DNA of 64,000 nucleotides from contig SNVD02016154.1 in NCBI GenBank assembly GCA_013180625.2, forward strand, positions 1-64,000, read 5' to 3'. The first letter of the stretch is position 1. Each line of letters begins with the position of its first letter. The notes below the pieces were generated by a model, which did not search any database, was not told the DNA's origin, and was given only the letters and a program-made list of their open reading frames with translations. Origin of the DNA: Boswellia sacra (taxonomy: Eukaryota; Streptophyta; Magnoliopsida; Sapindales; Burseraceae). The translations under genes were made by a program, and so were the position numbers. Positions 12,146 to 25,602 of this stretch are shown one piece after another.

Positions 12146-12700
12146 TGCTTCTCAAACGACCTTGTTCTGATATTTCAGAAGCCACGCAATTTAATGTCAG
12201 TTAATCACCACCCAAGATTAAAAAAAAATAAATTCCAAGGTAGACGTAGCATGTACAACAATCCAACAATATAATCCAACTTCTTACATCTAAAATTTGG
12301 CTTCCAATAATAAGACTCAGTCAGCTAAGCATTTCAACGAACAGTTTGTACGCGATAGATTGAAAAGCAAATATATTGCATCAAAGTCTGTTTAGACCCC
12401 TTTTTTCTAGCCACGTCTTCACTAACTTGGTTTAAACAGACAAAATATATCACTGCCCATCGCTATTATTTGGTTTCAAATAACAATTCTCAATAAAATC
12501 AATGCATAAACAAGTAAATTTTCATCTGGGGAGTCGGTTTTTTTTTTTTTTTTAATTAAAATCTCAGAGGCATCAAAATCAAACCTTGAGAAATGAGTTA
12601 AAGAGAACAAATTGGCCACCGCTGCAGCAAGGCCAAGGCGCGCGAGAAGAGAAGCGAGTGATGCAGAATTGAATCTACATTGGCAAATTTTTCACGCGCC
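12146..12700 (-). promoter_or_regulatory. APO4 5' leader and promoter region
   Basis: Just above the ATG a possible acceptor (ATATCAG at about 12167) and an upstream donor (CTCAAG/GTTTGA at about 12585) suggest an untranslated first exon about 12586-12700. It is GC-rich for this window, with GGCGCGTGAAAAATTTGCC near its 5' end. Inferred from composition and splice signals only. Confidence 0.4.
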
Positions 12701-12719
12701 AGAGGCAGTGGTTAATACG

Positions 12720-13945
12720 TAAGATACACTAGTTTTAAATACTAACAACAAGACCCCCAACATCTAACGAATATCTGTTAAGGTTAACGGCATCAAGAAC
12801 GAAATGTCTTTTCCAATCGTTAACAAATAAATAATATTATAATTATTTTTTTTCCTCTTATCTGAAATATCAACTTAATTGTTTTAATTTTGATTTTGAT
12901 TTTTATTCTTCTTTCTCTTTTTGATAGTAAAAGATTTTTTGGTATAATATTGCTTTATATGAAAAATTGAAATAGATAGAAATTAGTAGGTTTGGGGCGC
13001 ATGCATCTTTAAAAGTGTTTTCTACTCTTTTTATTTTAAATATATTCATTAATTTAAATTCTAAGAATTAATATTTTTCTCAACATATTTTACAAATTTG
13101 AAAATAAATATTTTTAAGCAATATAAATTCAATGGAATAATATTTGATCTAAGGAAAAAATACTGCAAAAATGAAAATATTTGTCAATAACCTATAGACT
13201 TACTGATCACATACTTCTAAAAATCACAACTACTGTCAATTTTAAACATAAAATTTTTTATTTTAATTATATTTTAATGTGATTAATCATCAATCTTCAA
13301 TTTTGAATAAGTAACATGGGTTATCTTTCTACTGCGTATATATAATTATCTGTTAGGTCAAAATATACTTTTTTTTAAAGTAAAATACCTATAATCGGTA
13401 TACTTAACACAAGGGATTTCAAAATTAAAAAAAAATGTAAATTTAATATCACTTTTTATATGATGTTTTAATTATAACTCATATTAATAAACTGTTGGAA
13501 AGTTCAGTCAAATTTTTATTTAAAGATTCTGACCCAATACTAATATTACAAAATCACATCAATTGTAGTAATAAATTCTCACATGAGTCTATCTTTAATT
13601 AATTAATTAGTTAATTACAGAAGGAATATTTCTTAGTTGTATTGTTGATATGTCAATTATCATTTAATGTGTGTCAAATGCTGAAATGTTGCTTCATAAG
13701 ATAAGAGAGTGCTTGTAACCATCAAGCAAAAATATTTAGAAGTAGAAGAACTAAAGGAAGTGAAATATATGTAATGGACTTTTAATTTGCTTATGGTATA
13801 CTGTGACTAGTATTTACATGTTTTGCATCAAAAGAAACAAGAGAGAATATACTGTTTTCAGCTATATTTAACAATTGTGGTTTATAACACAGGCACTTTT
13901 CTAATAAATGGAAATGAAAGCTTCAGACTCAGAACAGGTTGAATT
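12720..13945. other. AT-rich intergenic DNA, nothing recognised
   Basis: Very AT-rich, with no open frame of interest and no paired repeat seen. It separates the APO4 promoter from the 3' end of the SPT2-like gene. Confidence 0.5.
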
Positions 13946-16450
13946 CTATTGTAACTTCTGCTTCTTTGCTTTTCTTTTCAACCTCTCGTCCCTTTCTTCT
14001 TGTTCATTGCGTAATTGCTCTACTCTGTCCTCCTTCCTTGCAAGTATTGCACTGTCAAGAGATCAAATATTGAATTAGCATAATTAATTCAAAGAAACAC
14101 ATTAACATAAATGAACGAGAATAATCTCTTCAAGACTAACAGTACTGACTGTCAAGCGGTTGCCATTTGCTGGAACAATTTTCAGTCAAAAGTACCTCAA
14201 AATTACTCTTAGAAACTAATAGTTCTCTTAAACAAGTTCCTATAAGAATAGAATTTGCATTTTATACATAATGAGAAAGCACATCTAAGAACGGAAAAGC
14301 TAAGCTGGGTAGCTGAAAAAGTACTCCTAATTACCTTCTTTTCTCTTCTTTCTGGATTTCATCAAAACTGGCCGTTATGCAGTCATCATAATCGCTATGA
14401 TAATCTTGTGCACGATTATTATGGTTACGCCTGCAGAAAACCATGCATTATTCAGTTCAAACCATGAACCCAAAACCAATAAATAATATGTGAGAATAAT
14501 ATATTTATATAGAGAGTTCAATTCTGGCAGGCAGCCTCACCTGAATAAACGTTGGCACAAAGAAGAGATATTATATGACTGGTCAACTTCATCATCATAA
14601 ACAGGCTCTTGCATAGGATGCTTCTGGATCTGCAGAAAATGATGGCAAATGGATGTCAGAACCTTTACAAGTATAAAACACCAGAGCATGTCAATATATA
14701 TGGGATAATGTGAAGCATGATTTTGACAAAGTAGTATGTATGTGAACCTGATGCTCTGGAACAGACTTCCCCTGGGGCTGGGGCGGAAGCAGTGCTTCCT
14801 TGAGCCTGCGGAATTCCTTTCCCCGCCCCGCCTGCTTCTTAGAGAAAGGAGCTTTGCTCCCAATAAGGCCCCTCTGCAGTGAAGAAGACTTCATTTTTTT
14901 GGGCATGATCACATTCACCTTCTTAGGCTGATCATCCTTCCTCTGTGCTAATTGGGGCTTTGAAAAGTCAGCTTTCCGTAAATCAGAAGCCTCAACTTTT
15001 GAAGAAGTTAGATGCTTGCTTTCTATCTCCACTTTTATCTTATTGGGCTCAATATACTCAATTTTCTCCTCGACTATCTGCTTTTTAGCAGACTTCACTT
15101 CTGCTTTCCAAGGTACAGGGCGTGTTTTGCCCTTTTCCTTTGTGATGGAATGCAACTTTGACAGGGGAATCTGTTGCTCATCAGGATTAACTTTGCATTT
15201 GGGGGAGTTCAGTTGACATGGCTTCAGACTTGTGTTTACTGAAGTAGCAGCTGATAGAGTGGTATTTTCTGCATTATCTGAGAAGATAAAAGAGTAATCC
15301 CGGATGGCCTTAAGTTCATGAGCGTTGATTCTGCACATAGGCGCAAAAGCTTTAGAGGCAGCTGAACTCATATTCCTTGCTGGCAGTTGCTTAAACTCTG
15401 CCATGAATTTAGCGTCCTGGAGTACTCTTGGTGCAATAGAAGATTGAGAGCAGCCAAAGAAAGACCCGTAGCTGCAACGAGAAAGGCAGTAAGTACACAT
15501 TTAATATCACACCAACAGATGCATAAAAAACCAAAGTGTAAATTAATAAAAACGTTACGCAGCAATTCCAATGTCATGAACTCAATCTTGTAAACAGAGA
15601 ACAAGAAATTAGTTGAATCACTCACTTGTTAGTGGGCTTAGTCAGTTTTTTCTTTTCCTGGGAACCGCTACAAAGAGAAGCAGCTTCCTTCCTCATTTGG
15701 GCTCTAATGGAAGCTTTGAGTTGCTGCCTCATTTGAAGGAACTGCAGTTCCTTGTCCACCTTATCAAGCTTTAAATCTGAAGGAACAGATGCACTAAGAA
15801 CCACCATTTTTACGTACTTGTCCACAGTAGGGCAATGATAATTCTCCCCTGTAAACCAAAATCAACAGAGAATTAAGTTTACCAATATTCTCAAGAAGTT
15901 ATATATACTTGTAAAGCTAATTAAACAACACCATCAATAAAAACAACAGCCAATTGAGAAAAAAACTGTCACAAATTCTCTTTTTTATCTAATTCTCAAG
16001 TTGACAATCCAAGTCAAATGAAATCTTAAAAAAAAAAAAATTCAACCCAAGAAGCAAAATCAAAGTAAATATTGAATTTGACACCAACCCAACACAGTAA
16101 ATGACTCAAAAGGGTCATTATGTTTTTGTTAAAAATGACATTCACGGTGAAGACCAAGAAACACATCCAAACCCGTACATTAACATTACGAATTACAGGG
16201 TAAACAAAAACAAAATATAAAATCTTTTAAAGGGAAACTAAGAATGAAGAAGCAACAACTCAATAACTTCATGAAACCCTAACCATTCAAACTAAACAAC
16301 AATCTGAACACTTGTGCAAAATCACGAAAAACATACATATAATAAGATGTAAACTTTGCAGAAAAAATGTTCAGAGAAAAACTTACTGAAATGAGGAAAA
16401 CAAGGCTTTGAGAATGCCGATGAAGTTTGAGTGATTGAACTAGTGAACAT
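13946..16450 (-). CDS. SPT2-like chromatin protein (6 exons, 433 aa)
   Basis: Exons 16450-16387, 15848-15626, 15471-14748, 14629-14541, 14430-14335 and 14051-13946 total 1302 nt, exactly 434 codons with TAG stop. All introns are GT-AG. The middle is long, Lys/Ser-rich and probably disordered, with a RDYSFIFSDNAE motif near residue 150 like the DYxFLxSDDAE motif of plant SPT2 proteins. The C-terminal ~80 residues match the SPT2 domain: SFDEIQKEEKRSAILARKED is followed by an acidic/basic helix and ends RKAKKQKLQ. SPT2 proteins bind histone H3-H4 and act in transcription-coupled chromatin assembly; some plant forms bind DNA near rRNA genes. The first ~70 residues, spanning exons 1-2, are not recognisable on their own. 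A broken partial duplicate lies just to the right. Confidence 0.78.
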
Positions 16451-16509
16451 GCAAGAGAGTGAAAGCTAGAGGTAGAACGTTAATGGCGGTTCAAGAGAGC
16501 GGGCTTTGC

Positions 16510-16518
16510 TTTTATATA
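16510..16518 (-). promoter_or_regulatory. TATA box of the SPT2-like gene
   Basis: TATATAAAA reads on the minus strand 60 bp before the ATG, giving a predicted leader of about 30 nt. The same element is preserved in the duplicate at about 30401, next to the MULE. Confidence 0.6.
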
Positions 16519-17039
16519 CAGCTGGAAGGGTTGGAACCAATAGGATTTCGCCACGTAGTTTGATTCAAATTTCAAACTGATAGCACGCAACGGCAAAACT
16601 TTGGTATGTAAAAGCCTGTTTTCGCAACCGCGGACTATTACACGGTGTTTATTTCATGTAAAAGTTAACTTTGAAAAATAAAATAAAGAAAAGTGTTAAA
16701 AAAAGAAAAAAAATATATTTATCCATGATTTATTAATAAAAAGATAGATAATGTAATATAAAAAATCTATAAATTGGGATATAAAATTAGTTAATTAATT
16801 TGAACAATATCTAACCAAAAATAAAAAACGTTATTTTTCACTTAACCTAAAAAAGAAGATATTAAATTCATTTTATTTTGACAAATAAAATAAAAAAATA
16901 ACATTTAACACGAATATAAAAATATGTAATTTTGGCAGTTATATTTTCAATTACAAATACATAATTACTTCTAATTATTCAAATAATTTTTTTGTAGGTT
17001 AAAAAAATAACCAGATAGAATAAATTATTATATTGCATA

Positions 17040-17175
17040 AAAAAATAACACCAACAGACACATAAAAAACCAAAGTGTAAATTTTTGCAGAAATTCCAAT
17101 GTCATGAACTCAATCTTATAAACAAAGAATAAGAAATTAGTTAAATCACTCACTTGTTAGTAGGCTTAGTTAGCT
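17040..17175 (-). pseudogene. SPT2-like duplicate, shard 1 (intron 2 / exon 2 edge)
   Basis: This matches the intact gene at about 15490-15640 (shared ACCAAAGTGTAAATT and CCAATGTCATGAACTCAATC, and the exon 2 donor CACTTGTTAGT). Homology stops inside exon 2, where Copia-type sequence begins. Confidence 0.75.
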
Positions 17176-20100
17176 TAGTCAATTTCTTCAGTGGTGTTTA
17201 TTTGTGTTTTCAAAATTCTGTTTTCTGAAAATGCACATTTACTAATGCATTTAATGTTACAAACTTTGATACATTTTGCAAATTCTGATAATGTTATTTT
17301 GAGCTATCTAACATAACTTTGTTATGACACACTAAATAGAGGAGAATTTTTGGATACTTTATTCAATCTATAACAGCTTTTATGTAAGTATTACATCAAC
17401 TTCATAAGAATGTAAAAACATAAAAATGGGATTGCGACTGACCACTACACCACTACTAACATGTAGAGATAAATTAGGACAACTAACATGCCTAGGATCA
17501 CTCACATGAAGTGATCAAATCAAAGTAAACAAAATAATTTCTACATAATAGAACTCATTATCTAAACGAAACTCTAAAATTCCCTCTCTTAAACTGAATA
17601 TTGGTGAAATTTCAGTTTAATTTTCATGTAGAACCTTCCTCAAATTAGATCTTCAATAGTACAAACCCTAATAACTTCCTCAATTTCAGAAAAGTTGCCA
17701 ATTTGAGAGGTTTGGTGAAGATATCAACAATTTGATCTTCGCTTCTGTAGTAAACAAGATCAATAATTTCATTCTTTGTCCGATCACGCAAAAAATGATA
17801 TCTCACATCTATGTGCTTGCATCTTCTATGAAGAATAGGATTCTTGAAACCATGATGACTGAACTGTTGTCACAAAAAATTTTAGTAGAACCTGGTTGCT
17901 TGAGCTGAAGTTCCTTAACGAAGTATTTGACATGCACAAGAAGTTACTATAACGAACTCAGCTCTAATTATCGATATAGTGACTATTGGTTGCTTCTTTG
18001 ATGATCATGAAATAGCTGTAAAACCTATCATAAAGACATACCCATATATGCTCTTTCTATCATCTAAATCTCCAGTATAATCACTGCTTATAAACCCAAA
18101 CAAAATAGAGTTCTATTTCATCTTATACAACAGACCATAGTCAGTAGTACCACGTAAGTACCATAATCACTGCAGCTTATAGATAAACCTCTGTTGGACT
18201 TGCCATATATCTGCTAATGAGACTTACTGTACACATTATATTAGGCCGAGTTGCTATTAAGTACATTAAACTCCCAATAATTTACTTATAAAGAGTACTA
18301 TCAACACCTTTTCCTGCAGGATCCTTCACAAGCTTCAATTCTAGCTCAACTGGAGTAGTGATAGAGTTGGAATTCTTCATCTAAACTTGTCTCAGATCTC
18401 TTATACATATTTTTTTTGAGAAATAAAAATATTAGTAGCTAATTGCACAACTTTTATGCCAAAAAAATAGTTCATCATACCAAGATTAGACATAATAAGC
18501 ATCATAGACTCATTGAATTTTTCAAACATAACACTATCACTTCGAGTATAAATCAGATCATGTACATATAGACATACTACAAACATCTTTTCCTTATCTC
18601 CAATTTTTATGTAAAAAGTATGAGCATATGGACATTTTTTGAAACTTTCCTTTGAGAATTAAGGTGCTTGTTTTAGTCCATATAAAGCTTTTTTATATTT
18701 ATAAACTTTATGCTCACTACCTATTTTTATGTAACCAGGAGGTTAATCAATAAATGCCTCTTCTTGTAAGTCTCCATGTAAAAACATTGATTTTACATCT
18801 AGTTGAAAAATCGGTCAAGAGTTTTAAGCTGCTACCGCAATCAATAATCTGATTGTATGATGTCCCACAACAAGAGCAAACATCTCTTTGTAATCTACGC
18901 CAAACTCTTGCTTGCAGCCTTTAGCTACCAAATGTGCCTTGTATTTGTCAACTTCACCATTTTTCTTTAACTTCGTCTTCTAAACCCACTTGACACCAAT
19001 TGTTTTCTACCCATTTGGAATATCTGTCAAATCCCATGCATTCTTCCTTTCAATGGCTGCGATTTCTTCATCCATAGCCTTTTACCATTTTTCTTCTTTG
19101 ACAGTAACTTCAAATATTGTAGGATTACAATATGAAAACAAGGCAAAACGAGTAAGTGGATCCTCATTATCACGTCTTGGTACCTCATAATTTGACATTC
19201 ATGCTGGTTTTCTTCTAAATCGTTGAGAATGTGAGCTTTTTGGAGGGTCAACATCTATAGTTGGTTTCGTCGTTGGTGATGTGATAAGTTCTATTGCTGT
19301 TTACGTAGCAGAAGTTACTTCAGCTAGTTCTGTTGCCAGTGATGCTACTGGAGTTTGATATTGCTGTATTTCTTCATTTCCACCATTGAGATATGTTGGA
19401 ATGCTTTATCTTGATGTATTAGTATTCCACAAGCATGTTTTCTCTTCATCAAAAACAATATTATGGCTAATGATAATTTTCTTTGTGTTAAGACTGTACA
19501 ACTTACAAGCCTTTGAACAATCACTATACCAAGAGAAACACATTTTCACCTTCATCATCTAATTTTTTTCTCTTCTTATCTAGAACATGGGCATATGATA
19601 TACACCCAAACACCTGAAAATGATCAACAATAGGTTTACACCCAGTCTATGCTTTTTTAAGAGTTATATTTTGAAGAGGTTGTGTAGGATACCTATTCAA
19701 AATAACATTCCAATTAATTGCTTCAGGCCATAAAACTTTTGGGAAGATTGCTCCTCTGTAGAAGACTTCGAACCATGTTAAGAATCATATGATTCTTTCT
19801 CTCGCAAACCCCATTCTATTAAGGTGTATAGGTTGTTATCAACTGCCTTCTAATTCCATGGTTGTCACAAAAATCTCTAAATTCTTATGAGTTTTACTCT
19901 CAGCCACAGTAAGTGTGCAAGATTTTAAGTGGACTACTAGCTTCCTTCTCAACTAACGCTTTAAACCTTTAAAAAGCTATTAAAACTTTTGACTTATTCG
20001 TAAAAAATAAACCTAGGTTTTCTAACTAAAATCATCAATGATGGATATAAAATACTATTTACCTCTATTCAACATTAGCTTTATCGGTCTACATAAAACT

Positions 20101-21597
20101 AAATGCCCTTTTTCGAGCACTTTCTTTGCCTTTCAAGCCTCCCATTCTGGAAAAACATCTCGATGTTGTTTGCTAACAACACAATCTTCACAAATCTTTG
20201 AAGGTGTTGTAACTCACCAAAATTGAGATAACTATAGCGGATGTGCCATAATATGTTATATCTTCTGAATTTAAGGCAAGATATAAGTGATTGGTGTGAT
20301 AGAGATACAACTAACACATTCTACTTGCTGTCATTTTCACTTGGGCAATTAAACCCAGCCGGTCATCTTGAACTTGACAGACTTCATTCTTGATAGAAAT
20401 CTCATACCCCTTTTTTTGAAGCTGTTCAACGCTAAGAATATTAGTTTTTAATTTAGAACATATAAAATATTAGAGATGGAATGAGAATTCCCCTTGGCTT
20501 AGATATTCTTTCCTTTTCCTCTAATTGATATTGTGGAATTATCACCAAACTTAACAGTATTCTTGAAAGATTCATCCAAATAACTAAACATAGATCTGTT
20601 ACCACACATGTGATTATTACAACTAGTATCTAAATACCATAAATTTTCTTTTTTTTTTTTTTAGATTCTTCTTTGATTAACGTACCAAAGAAGGGAATTT
20701 TTCTTCTTACTTTGCAACAAAGTTGGACTTCTCACCATGAATACTATTCAAATTTTCAAGGCACTCAGCACTATAATAACCATACCTATAGCAGCAGAAA
20801 TATTCAACTTTTAACTTGTCTACAGTCCTTGAATTTTGTCTGGATAAATTCTTATCATCACGAGCCCTCCCATCTCCTTGGGAATCAACAGCTTTCTTTT
20901 TTGATTTTTTGTGCCCATTCTTACCTTTCCAATTCTTCTTGCCACATGTAACTCCTCTGGAATTTATGGCGGTTTGCAATGATTGTTCCTCTTTATTCTT
21001 TTAGATAATTTTTAACTCATGAACTAACAAAGAGCTCCATGACTCATCAATTGAAAGTGTGTCAATATCTTTTGATTCTTCAATCACACATATAACATAA
21101 TTAAATTTGGATGTTAGAGATCGAAAAATCTTCCCAACAATGGTAACATCATCAAGCTTTTCTCTATTAATGCATCTCTTATTTGTGATTGTCATCCTTC
21201 TCAAGATGTAGTCTAAAACTGATTCTCCATTCTCCATTTGCAGAGCTTTAAACTCAATGCGAAGTGCTTAAAGATGTACCTTTTTCACCCTTGTTGCCCC
21301 TTAGAACTTCTTTTTCATTGAGTCCCAAATTTGCTTAAAAGTGTCCTTGTTAAGGATCATTTCTATAATTAAGCGATCAATAGCTTGGAACAAGTAATTT
21401 TTTGCGTTGAGATCCTTCAACCTCTACCCTTCAAGCTTTGCTTTCTATGTATCAGTCAGAGTTACACCAATTGCTGGTTTAACTATACCAATAGCCACAA
21501 CTTGCCAATACTCCTTCGACCTAAAGAAATTCTCTATCAACATGCTCTAATGATCATAGTGACCATTAAAGCGAGGACCATTGTTATATCCTTTTCC
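17176..21597 (-). mobile_element. Truncated, decayed Ty1/Copia retrotransposon (Copia-1)
   Basis: Minus-strand Gag-Pol remnants run from right to left. They are a Gag segment (about 21590-20990), a damaged zinc knuckle (about 20790; CCYRYGYYSAEC, His position now Tyr), protease (about 20640, DTSCNNHMCG in place of DTGASxH), the pre-integrase motif LWHIRYSYLNFGE (about 20260), reverse transcriptase with YVHD in place of YVDD (about 18580), and RNase H traces to about 17650. Many stops and frameshifts exclude function. The Gag start abuts SPT2-duplicate sequence directly, so the 5' LTR is missing. The 17180-17580 block may be a 3' LTR remnant, but I found no second copy. Confidence 0.75.
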
Positions 21598-21690
21598 ATA
21601 ATAGGGCAATGATTATTCTCTCCTGTAAACCAAAATCAACAAAGAATTAAGTTTACTAATACTTCCAAGAAGTATATGTACATATGTTCA
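21598..21690 (-). pseudogene. SPT2-like duplicate, shard 2 (exon 2 start / intron 1)
   Basis: This matches 15822-15905 of the intact gene (AGGGCAATGAT, TGTAAACCAAAATCAACA, GAATTAAGTTTAC). About 185 bp of exon 2, equivalent to 15640-15822, is missing between shards 1 and 2, where Copia-1 now sits. Confidence 0.78.
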
Positions 21691-22013
21691 ATACCGATGG
21701 AACTCCTAAGCAGCTGCCTCGATTGCCTAGGGCCTCAGGTTTTTGAATGCCCTAAAGATTATGTTAGTTATTATTAAGGTTCCTAGAACTTATGTCAGTT
21801 ATAATTAAGGCCCCCAAAATTTATTATTATCATTATTTGTCTCAAATCTTATATAATAAGTTTCTTATTTAACTATAATTTTATATTAAATTAAAATTTA
21901 AAAATATAAAGTCAAATTATGTCCTTAAATATCTTCTTTCCTAATAAATAATTCCAATGACAATTAAATATAATTAACTATTTTTATTTCAATATTTCAT
22001 TTCTTACTCCTTA

Positions 22014-23069
22014 TGGCGTGTTCGGTTGCAAGAAAGAAAATGTGGAAGGAAAAGGAAAGTGGGTGGAAAGAAAAAATTGAGAGGAAAAAATGGGTTTGGA
22101 AAATATTTTCCTTTATTTGGTTTAACATTGGAGTTATGAATAGAAAGGAATCACTCATAAATTAATTGGACATAAGTACGCTCATTATTAAAGTAGGAAA
22201 TATCCATTGTTGAATACAATTTTTTTCTACGAATTAATTAAAAATAAATAACTATTAAATTATATTTATTTAGTAAATTACTATAAACTTTTTACAATAT
22301 AATTTTAATATGTATTAGAAGAAAAAGTAGAGATTAAATATATATAATAAATATTAAATATATTACAATATTACTAAACTAACATAGATTTGTAAAAATA
22401 AAGAAATAATTTAATATTTACTTATTTATTAAAAATTTAAAAAAATTACAGAAATCATTATTGCTCACCATCGCCGGAGTCTATTCAATGTTGTGTGTGG
22501 ATGTCAACCCCGACTCCATTAGGCTCACCATTCAATGATCTTCCTCTCCGTCCAAGTTTCTTCGCTGATGGTGTTGTTGCTTTGCTATCGCAGTGGTTGT
22601 CTTTTCGAAATTCGTCGTTAAACTTCATTTTTACTGTTAAATGGCACAATCTACACCGATGATACCACCACGAACGAGAGAGGTGCGGATGTGTAGTGAT
22701 CGCCGACGATAGTGGCCAGAAACAATTTCAAATTTTTAATTTTTAATTTTTGAAAAAAATAAATTAATGAAGTATATTTATAATTATTTTGTTAATTATG
22801 TATAAAATAATTAATCAATTATTTGAATAAGATTAGCTTTGAAAACATTAAAAATATACAAGGTTAGATTAGTAATTTAATATACTATTCCTAAGAAAAC
22901 CAAAGTTTTCCTTAGGTAGTGGAGTAGAAAAATGATTGCTAAAACTTAAATAATCTAATTCCTTAGAGAATGTTTTCCTTAGTCAAAAACTTCAACGAAA
23001 CAACAAACTTAAGATTAGTAAGTAATCCCAAGTCCTTTCCCAACCCGATTAATCAAACCGAACATGACC
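22014..23069. mobile_element. Harbinger/MITE-like element with TTA target duplication
   Basis: Ends read GGCGTGTTCGGTT on the left and, reversed, GGTCATGTTCGGTT on the right, flanked by TTA on both sides (22011-22013, 23070-23072). Terminal GG..TGTTyGGTT and TTA duplications are typical of PIF/Harbinger MITEs. A GC-richer core (about 22460-22740) may be captured sequence; no transposase seen. Confidence 0.5.
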
Positions 23070-23930
23070 TTAGTATGGATAAATCTCTTAAAGAATAATT
23101 TTATACCTACAACTCATTTACATTTACAACCAATTTATTTTACAACCTAGCAAAATATTAGTTGAGGGATAATTACCATACCATATAATATAATATAATA
23201 TAATTTCTTTATTTCATGTTTCACCCATCCAACGATATTTTGCCAACTCAGCTCATAAGAAATGTTGATTGTAGATGAGTTATAGGTAACATTACTTGTT
23301 CCCAAATACTAATAACAACTGTTGGTTCATAATTAATGTCTAATTTTTCAAAAGTCAAATATTATTATGAGAGTCAAAGGTTTAAATATTTATGCATTTT
23401 ATTATATCATAAATTCAAAATTTTACTCTTTTACGTCAAAACTCTTTCATATTCTCTTAACTAAAAAAGATATTATATTATCTCTCTTTTAACTAACGAT
23501 GACAACAGATTATCTCAATACAATTTCAATTCTAGGTTCTATCACTCCATATTTCTTTTTATTATTTTAAATTTTTATCAATTATTTATTTATTTATTTA
23601 TTACATATTAGTTTAGAATTATTTAATTTGTAGTTTTCGGCATGCATACTACAAAATATCAATCTAGATATGAACAATTTAAGGGAATAAAAATAGAATC
23701 CTAACTAAAAACTCTTGGAAAATTTAAAAAAATAAAAAAATAATGGTGAAAAGTTAGTTATTAAATACTGCAAATATTAAAAAAAAATTATAGATTATAA
23801 AATTAGTAGAGAAAAATAAATAAAAATTGTGTACATATAACCCTCTCCTGAAAAAAAATAGAAACTATTTTATGTATACTAGAAAATGGGACAAATAAAT
23901 AATTTTGGATATAAGAAATTTTAACCATTA

Positions 23931-23998
23931 ATTTTTTTACATTGAATATGAAACCTATGTATTTTTTTACATTGAATACGAAACCTATGTATTTCAAA
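23931..23998. repeat. Two-copy 32-bp tandem repeat
   Basis: TTTTTTTACATTGAATAYG plus AAACCTATGTA occurs twice in direct succession with one difference. Confidence 0.8.
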
Positions 23999-24274
23999 TA
24001 AGTCATATAATTAAAATGACATAAATTTTTAATAAATTGGACTTAACATAAAATGAAAAAATATAGTATAAATATATACAAAATAATATATAATATAAAT
24101 ATAATACAAACCAATCACTAAAATAGTACGATAAATATGAAATATAATTTTACATTTCTGTTAACAATAATTTAACATCATTATTTTAATTTTATGACTA
24201 GTTTGACATCCTTTATACAAGCCTATTTTGGTATTTTTTTTCTTAAGTCCTATATATTTTTGAGTCGACCATGC

Positions 24275-24662
24275 ATATATAAAGCAAATTAACCAACACT
24301 ATTAATAAAAACCACCAAAAGCAACTAATTAATTATAAACAACAAATTGAGAACCAACATTCACAAATTACCACAAAGCAAAATCAAGAAAATATTAAAT
24401 ATGACCAACCACTTGTAATCTCTTTCCCACATCTAATTTCCCAAAAAATTACATATCCAGTTGACTCAAAATATAAACATATAATAATGAATTGACAAGA
24501 TGGGAACTTTGCAGTAGAAATGTCAAGACTCTTGGAGAGAAACTTACTAAAATGAGGAGTACTCCGAGGCTGTGATTGAGAATGCTGATGAAGATTGTTA
24601 AAGGAAGAAAGTGAATGCTAGTGATAGCCGTAGAGGCAGTTTCTAGAGCGTGCTTTGGTTCT
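24275..24662 (-). pseudogene. SPT2-like duplicate, shard 3 (intron 1, exon 1, start region)
   Basis: This matches about 15905-16508 of the intact gene, including the exon 1 donor context AACTTACTRAAATGAGGA. Where the intact gene has the ATG (CAT at 16448-16450) the duplicate is rearranged, so the start is probably lost. It ends at the MULE. Confidence 0.72.
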
Positions 24663-24819
24663 AGGAAAAATTGAAAAAATAGACAGAATTAAGGGACTTA
24701 AATGAAATTTGTGAAAAATTTTCATGCCATAGATACTTTCTTAACAAAAAGACTAAAATACCCTCATATATTCAATTTATTCCTAAAGTCTTATTTCCTT
24801 CTTCAGACATATGTTTTTG

Positions 24820-25520
24820 AAACCTCTCGACACCGCTCGAAACGTAAACCGACATGAGCATCCTCTAAGAATGGAAGCAAGACAACGCAAAGAGAAGCAA
24901 GAATCGACACTGTGGTAAGTTTATTCCTCAGTTTTTTCATAGTTTTAGTGATTTATTTGGCTGTTTTCTGTTTCGTTAGATTTGAGTTAGTTTTTAGGGA
25001 ATTTGAATTAGGGATTTGAGTTTCCAGGAGATTTGTGAACTTGTTCTGTGTTTTTATGGATAAATCTAGTGTTATTAGGTGATTTTTGTAGTTTGATGTG
25101 TATGAAAACTGTGAAAACCGATGAGCTTCGTCGCGAGGTAGACGATGGCGAGTGTCGATTTTAGCTCGACACATCTCGACACTGACATGTCGAGTCATGT
25201 CGGATGCACGAACTGACACTCGATATCAGTGTATTTTCAAAGACATCGAGTGTCGGTTTTGTGAAAATCGACATATTGATGTCTCGAACCATGTATCCGA
25301 CACTCGACATGTCAGATAAAAATTAAAACAATTGTGTCGAGTGTTGAATACATCATCTGAGAGTTTACAGTGTCAAATACTGCATCCGACACTCGAATAA
25401 TCCGACATCCGACATGGTTGTATTATCGGTTGGAGGTATCCGACAAGAGTTTCGTCAGTTTATGTTGTCGAGCTCTATCGAGCGCGTCGCTTTTCGTCGA
25501 GTTTTGTCGAGTGTGTCGAG
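24820..25520. repeat. Left subterminal TCGA/GTCGAG motif array of the MULE
   Basis: By eye about 19 TCGA tetramers occur in 700 bp, mostly as CTCGACA, GTCGAGT or CCGACACTCGA, in both orientations and irregularly spaced. At this window's base composition about two would be expected. A matching array lies at the other end. Possibly transposase-binding sites; this is inference. Confidence 0.7.
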
Positions 25521-25602
25521 CATTTTGACAGTTTGTTTGTTTTAGCCCTGTTTTTTTGTCTTTTTGCATCATATTTAACTATAACGGACTTGTTTTTGCA
25601 GG

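Larger units (their letters stand above)
21691..24274. other. AT-rich insertion block splitting the SPT2-like duplicate intron
   Basis: About 2.6 kb that is absent from the intact gene's intron 1. It contains the Harbinger-like element below and a 32-bp tandem duplication at about 23930-23998. A GC-rich patch at about 21705-21830 (CCTAGGGCCTCAGG) may be an older transposon remnant. No coding region recognised. Confidence 0.5.

Noticed and set aside
18990..19254. Plus-strand open frames in Copia-1
   Set aside because: Antisense shadows of the minus-strand Pol remnant.
24820..25520. CRISPR array or ordinary CpG-island promoter
   Set aside because: Motifs are short, irregularly spaced and in both orientations, with no constant repeat/spacer pattern. 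A mirrored array at the other element end argues against a single promoter island.
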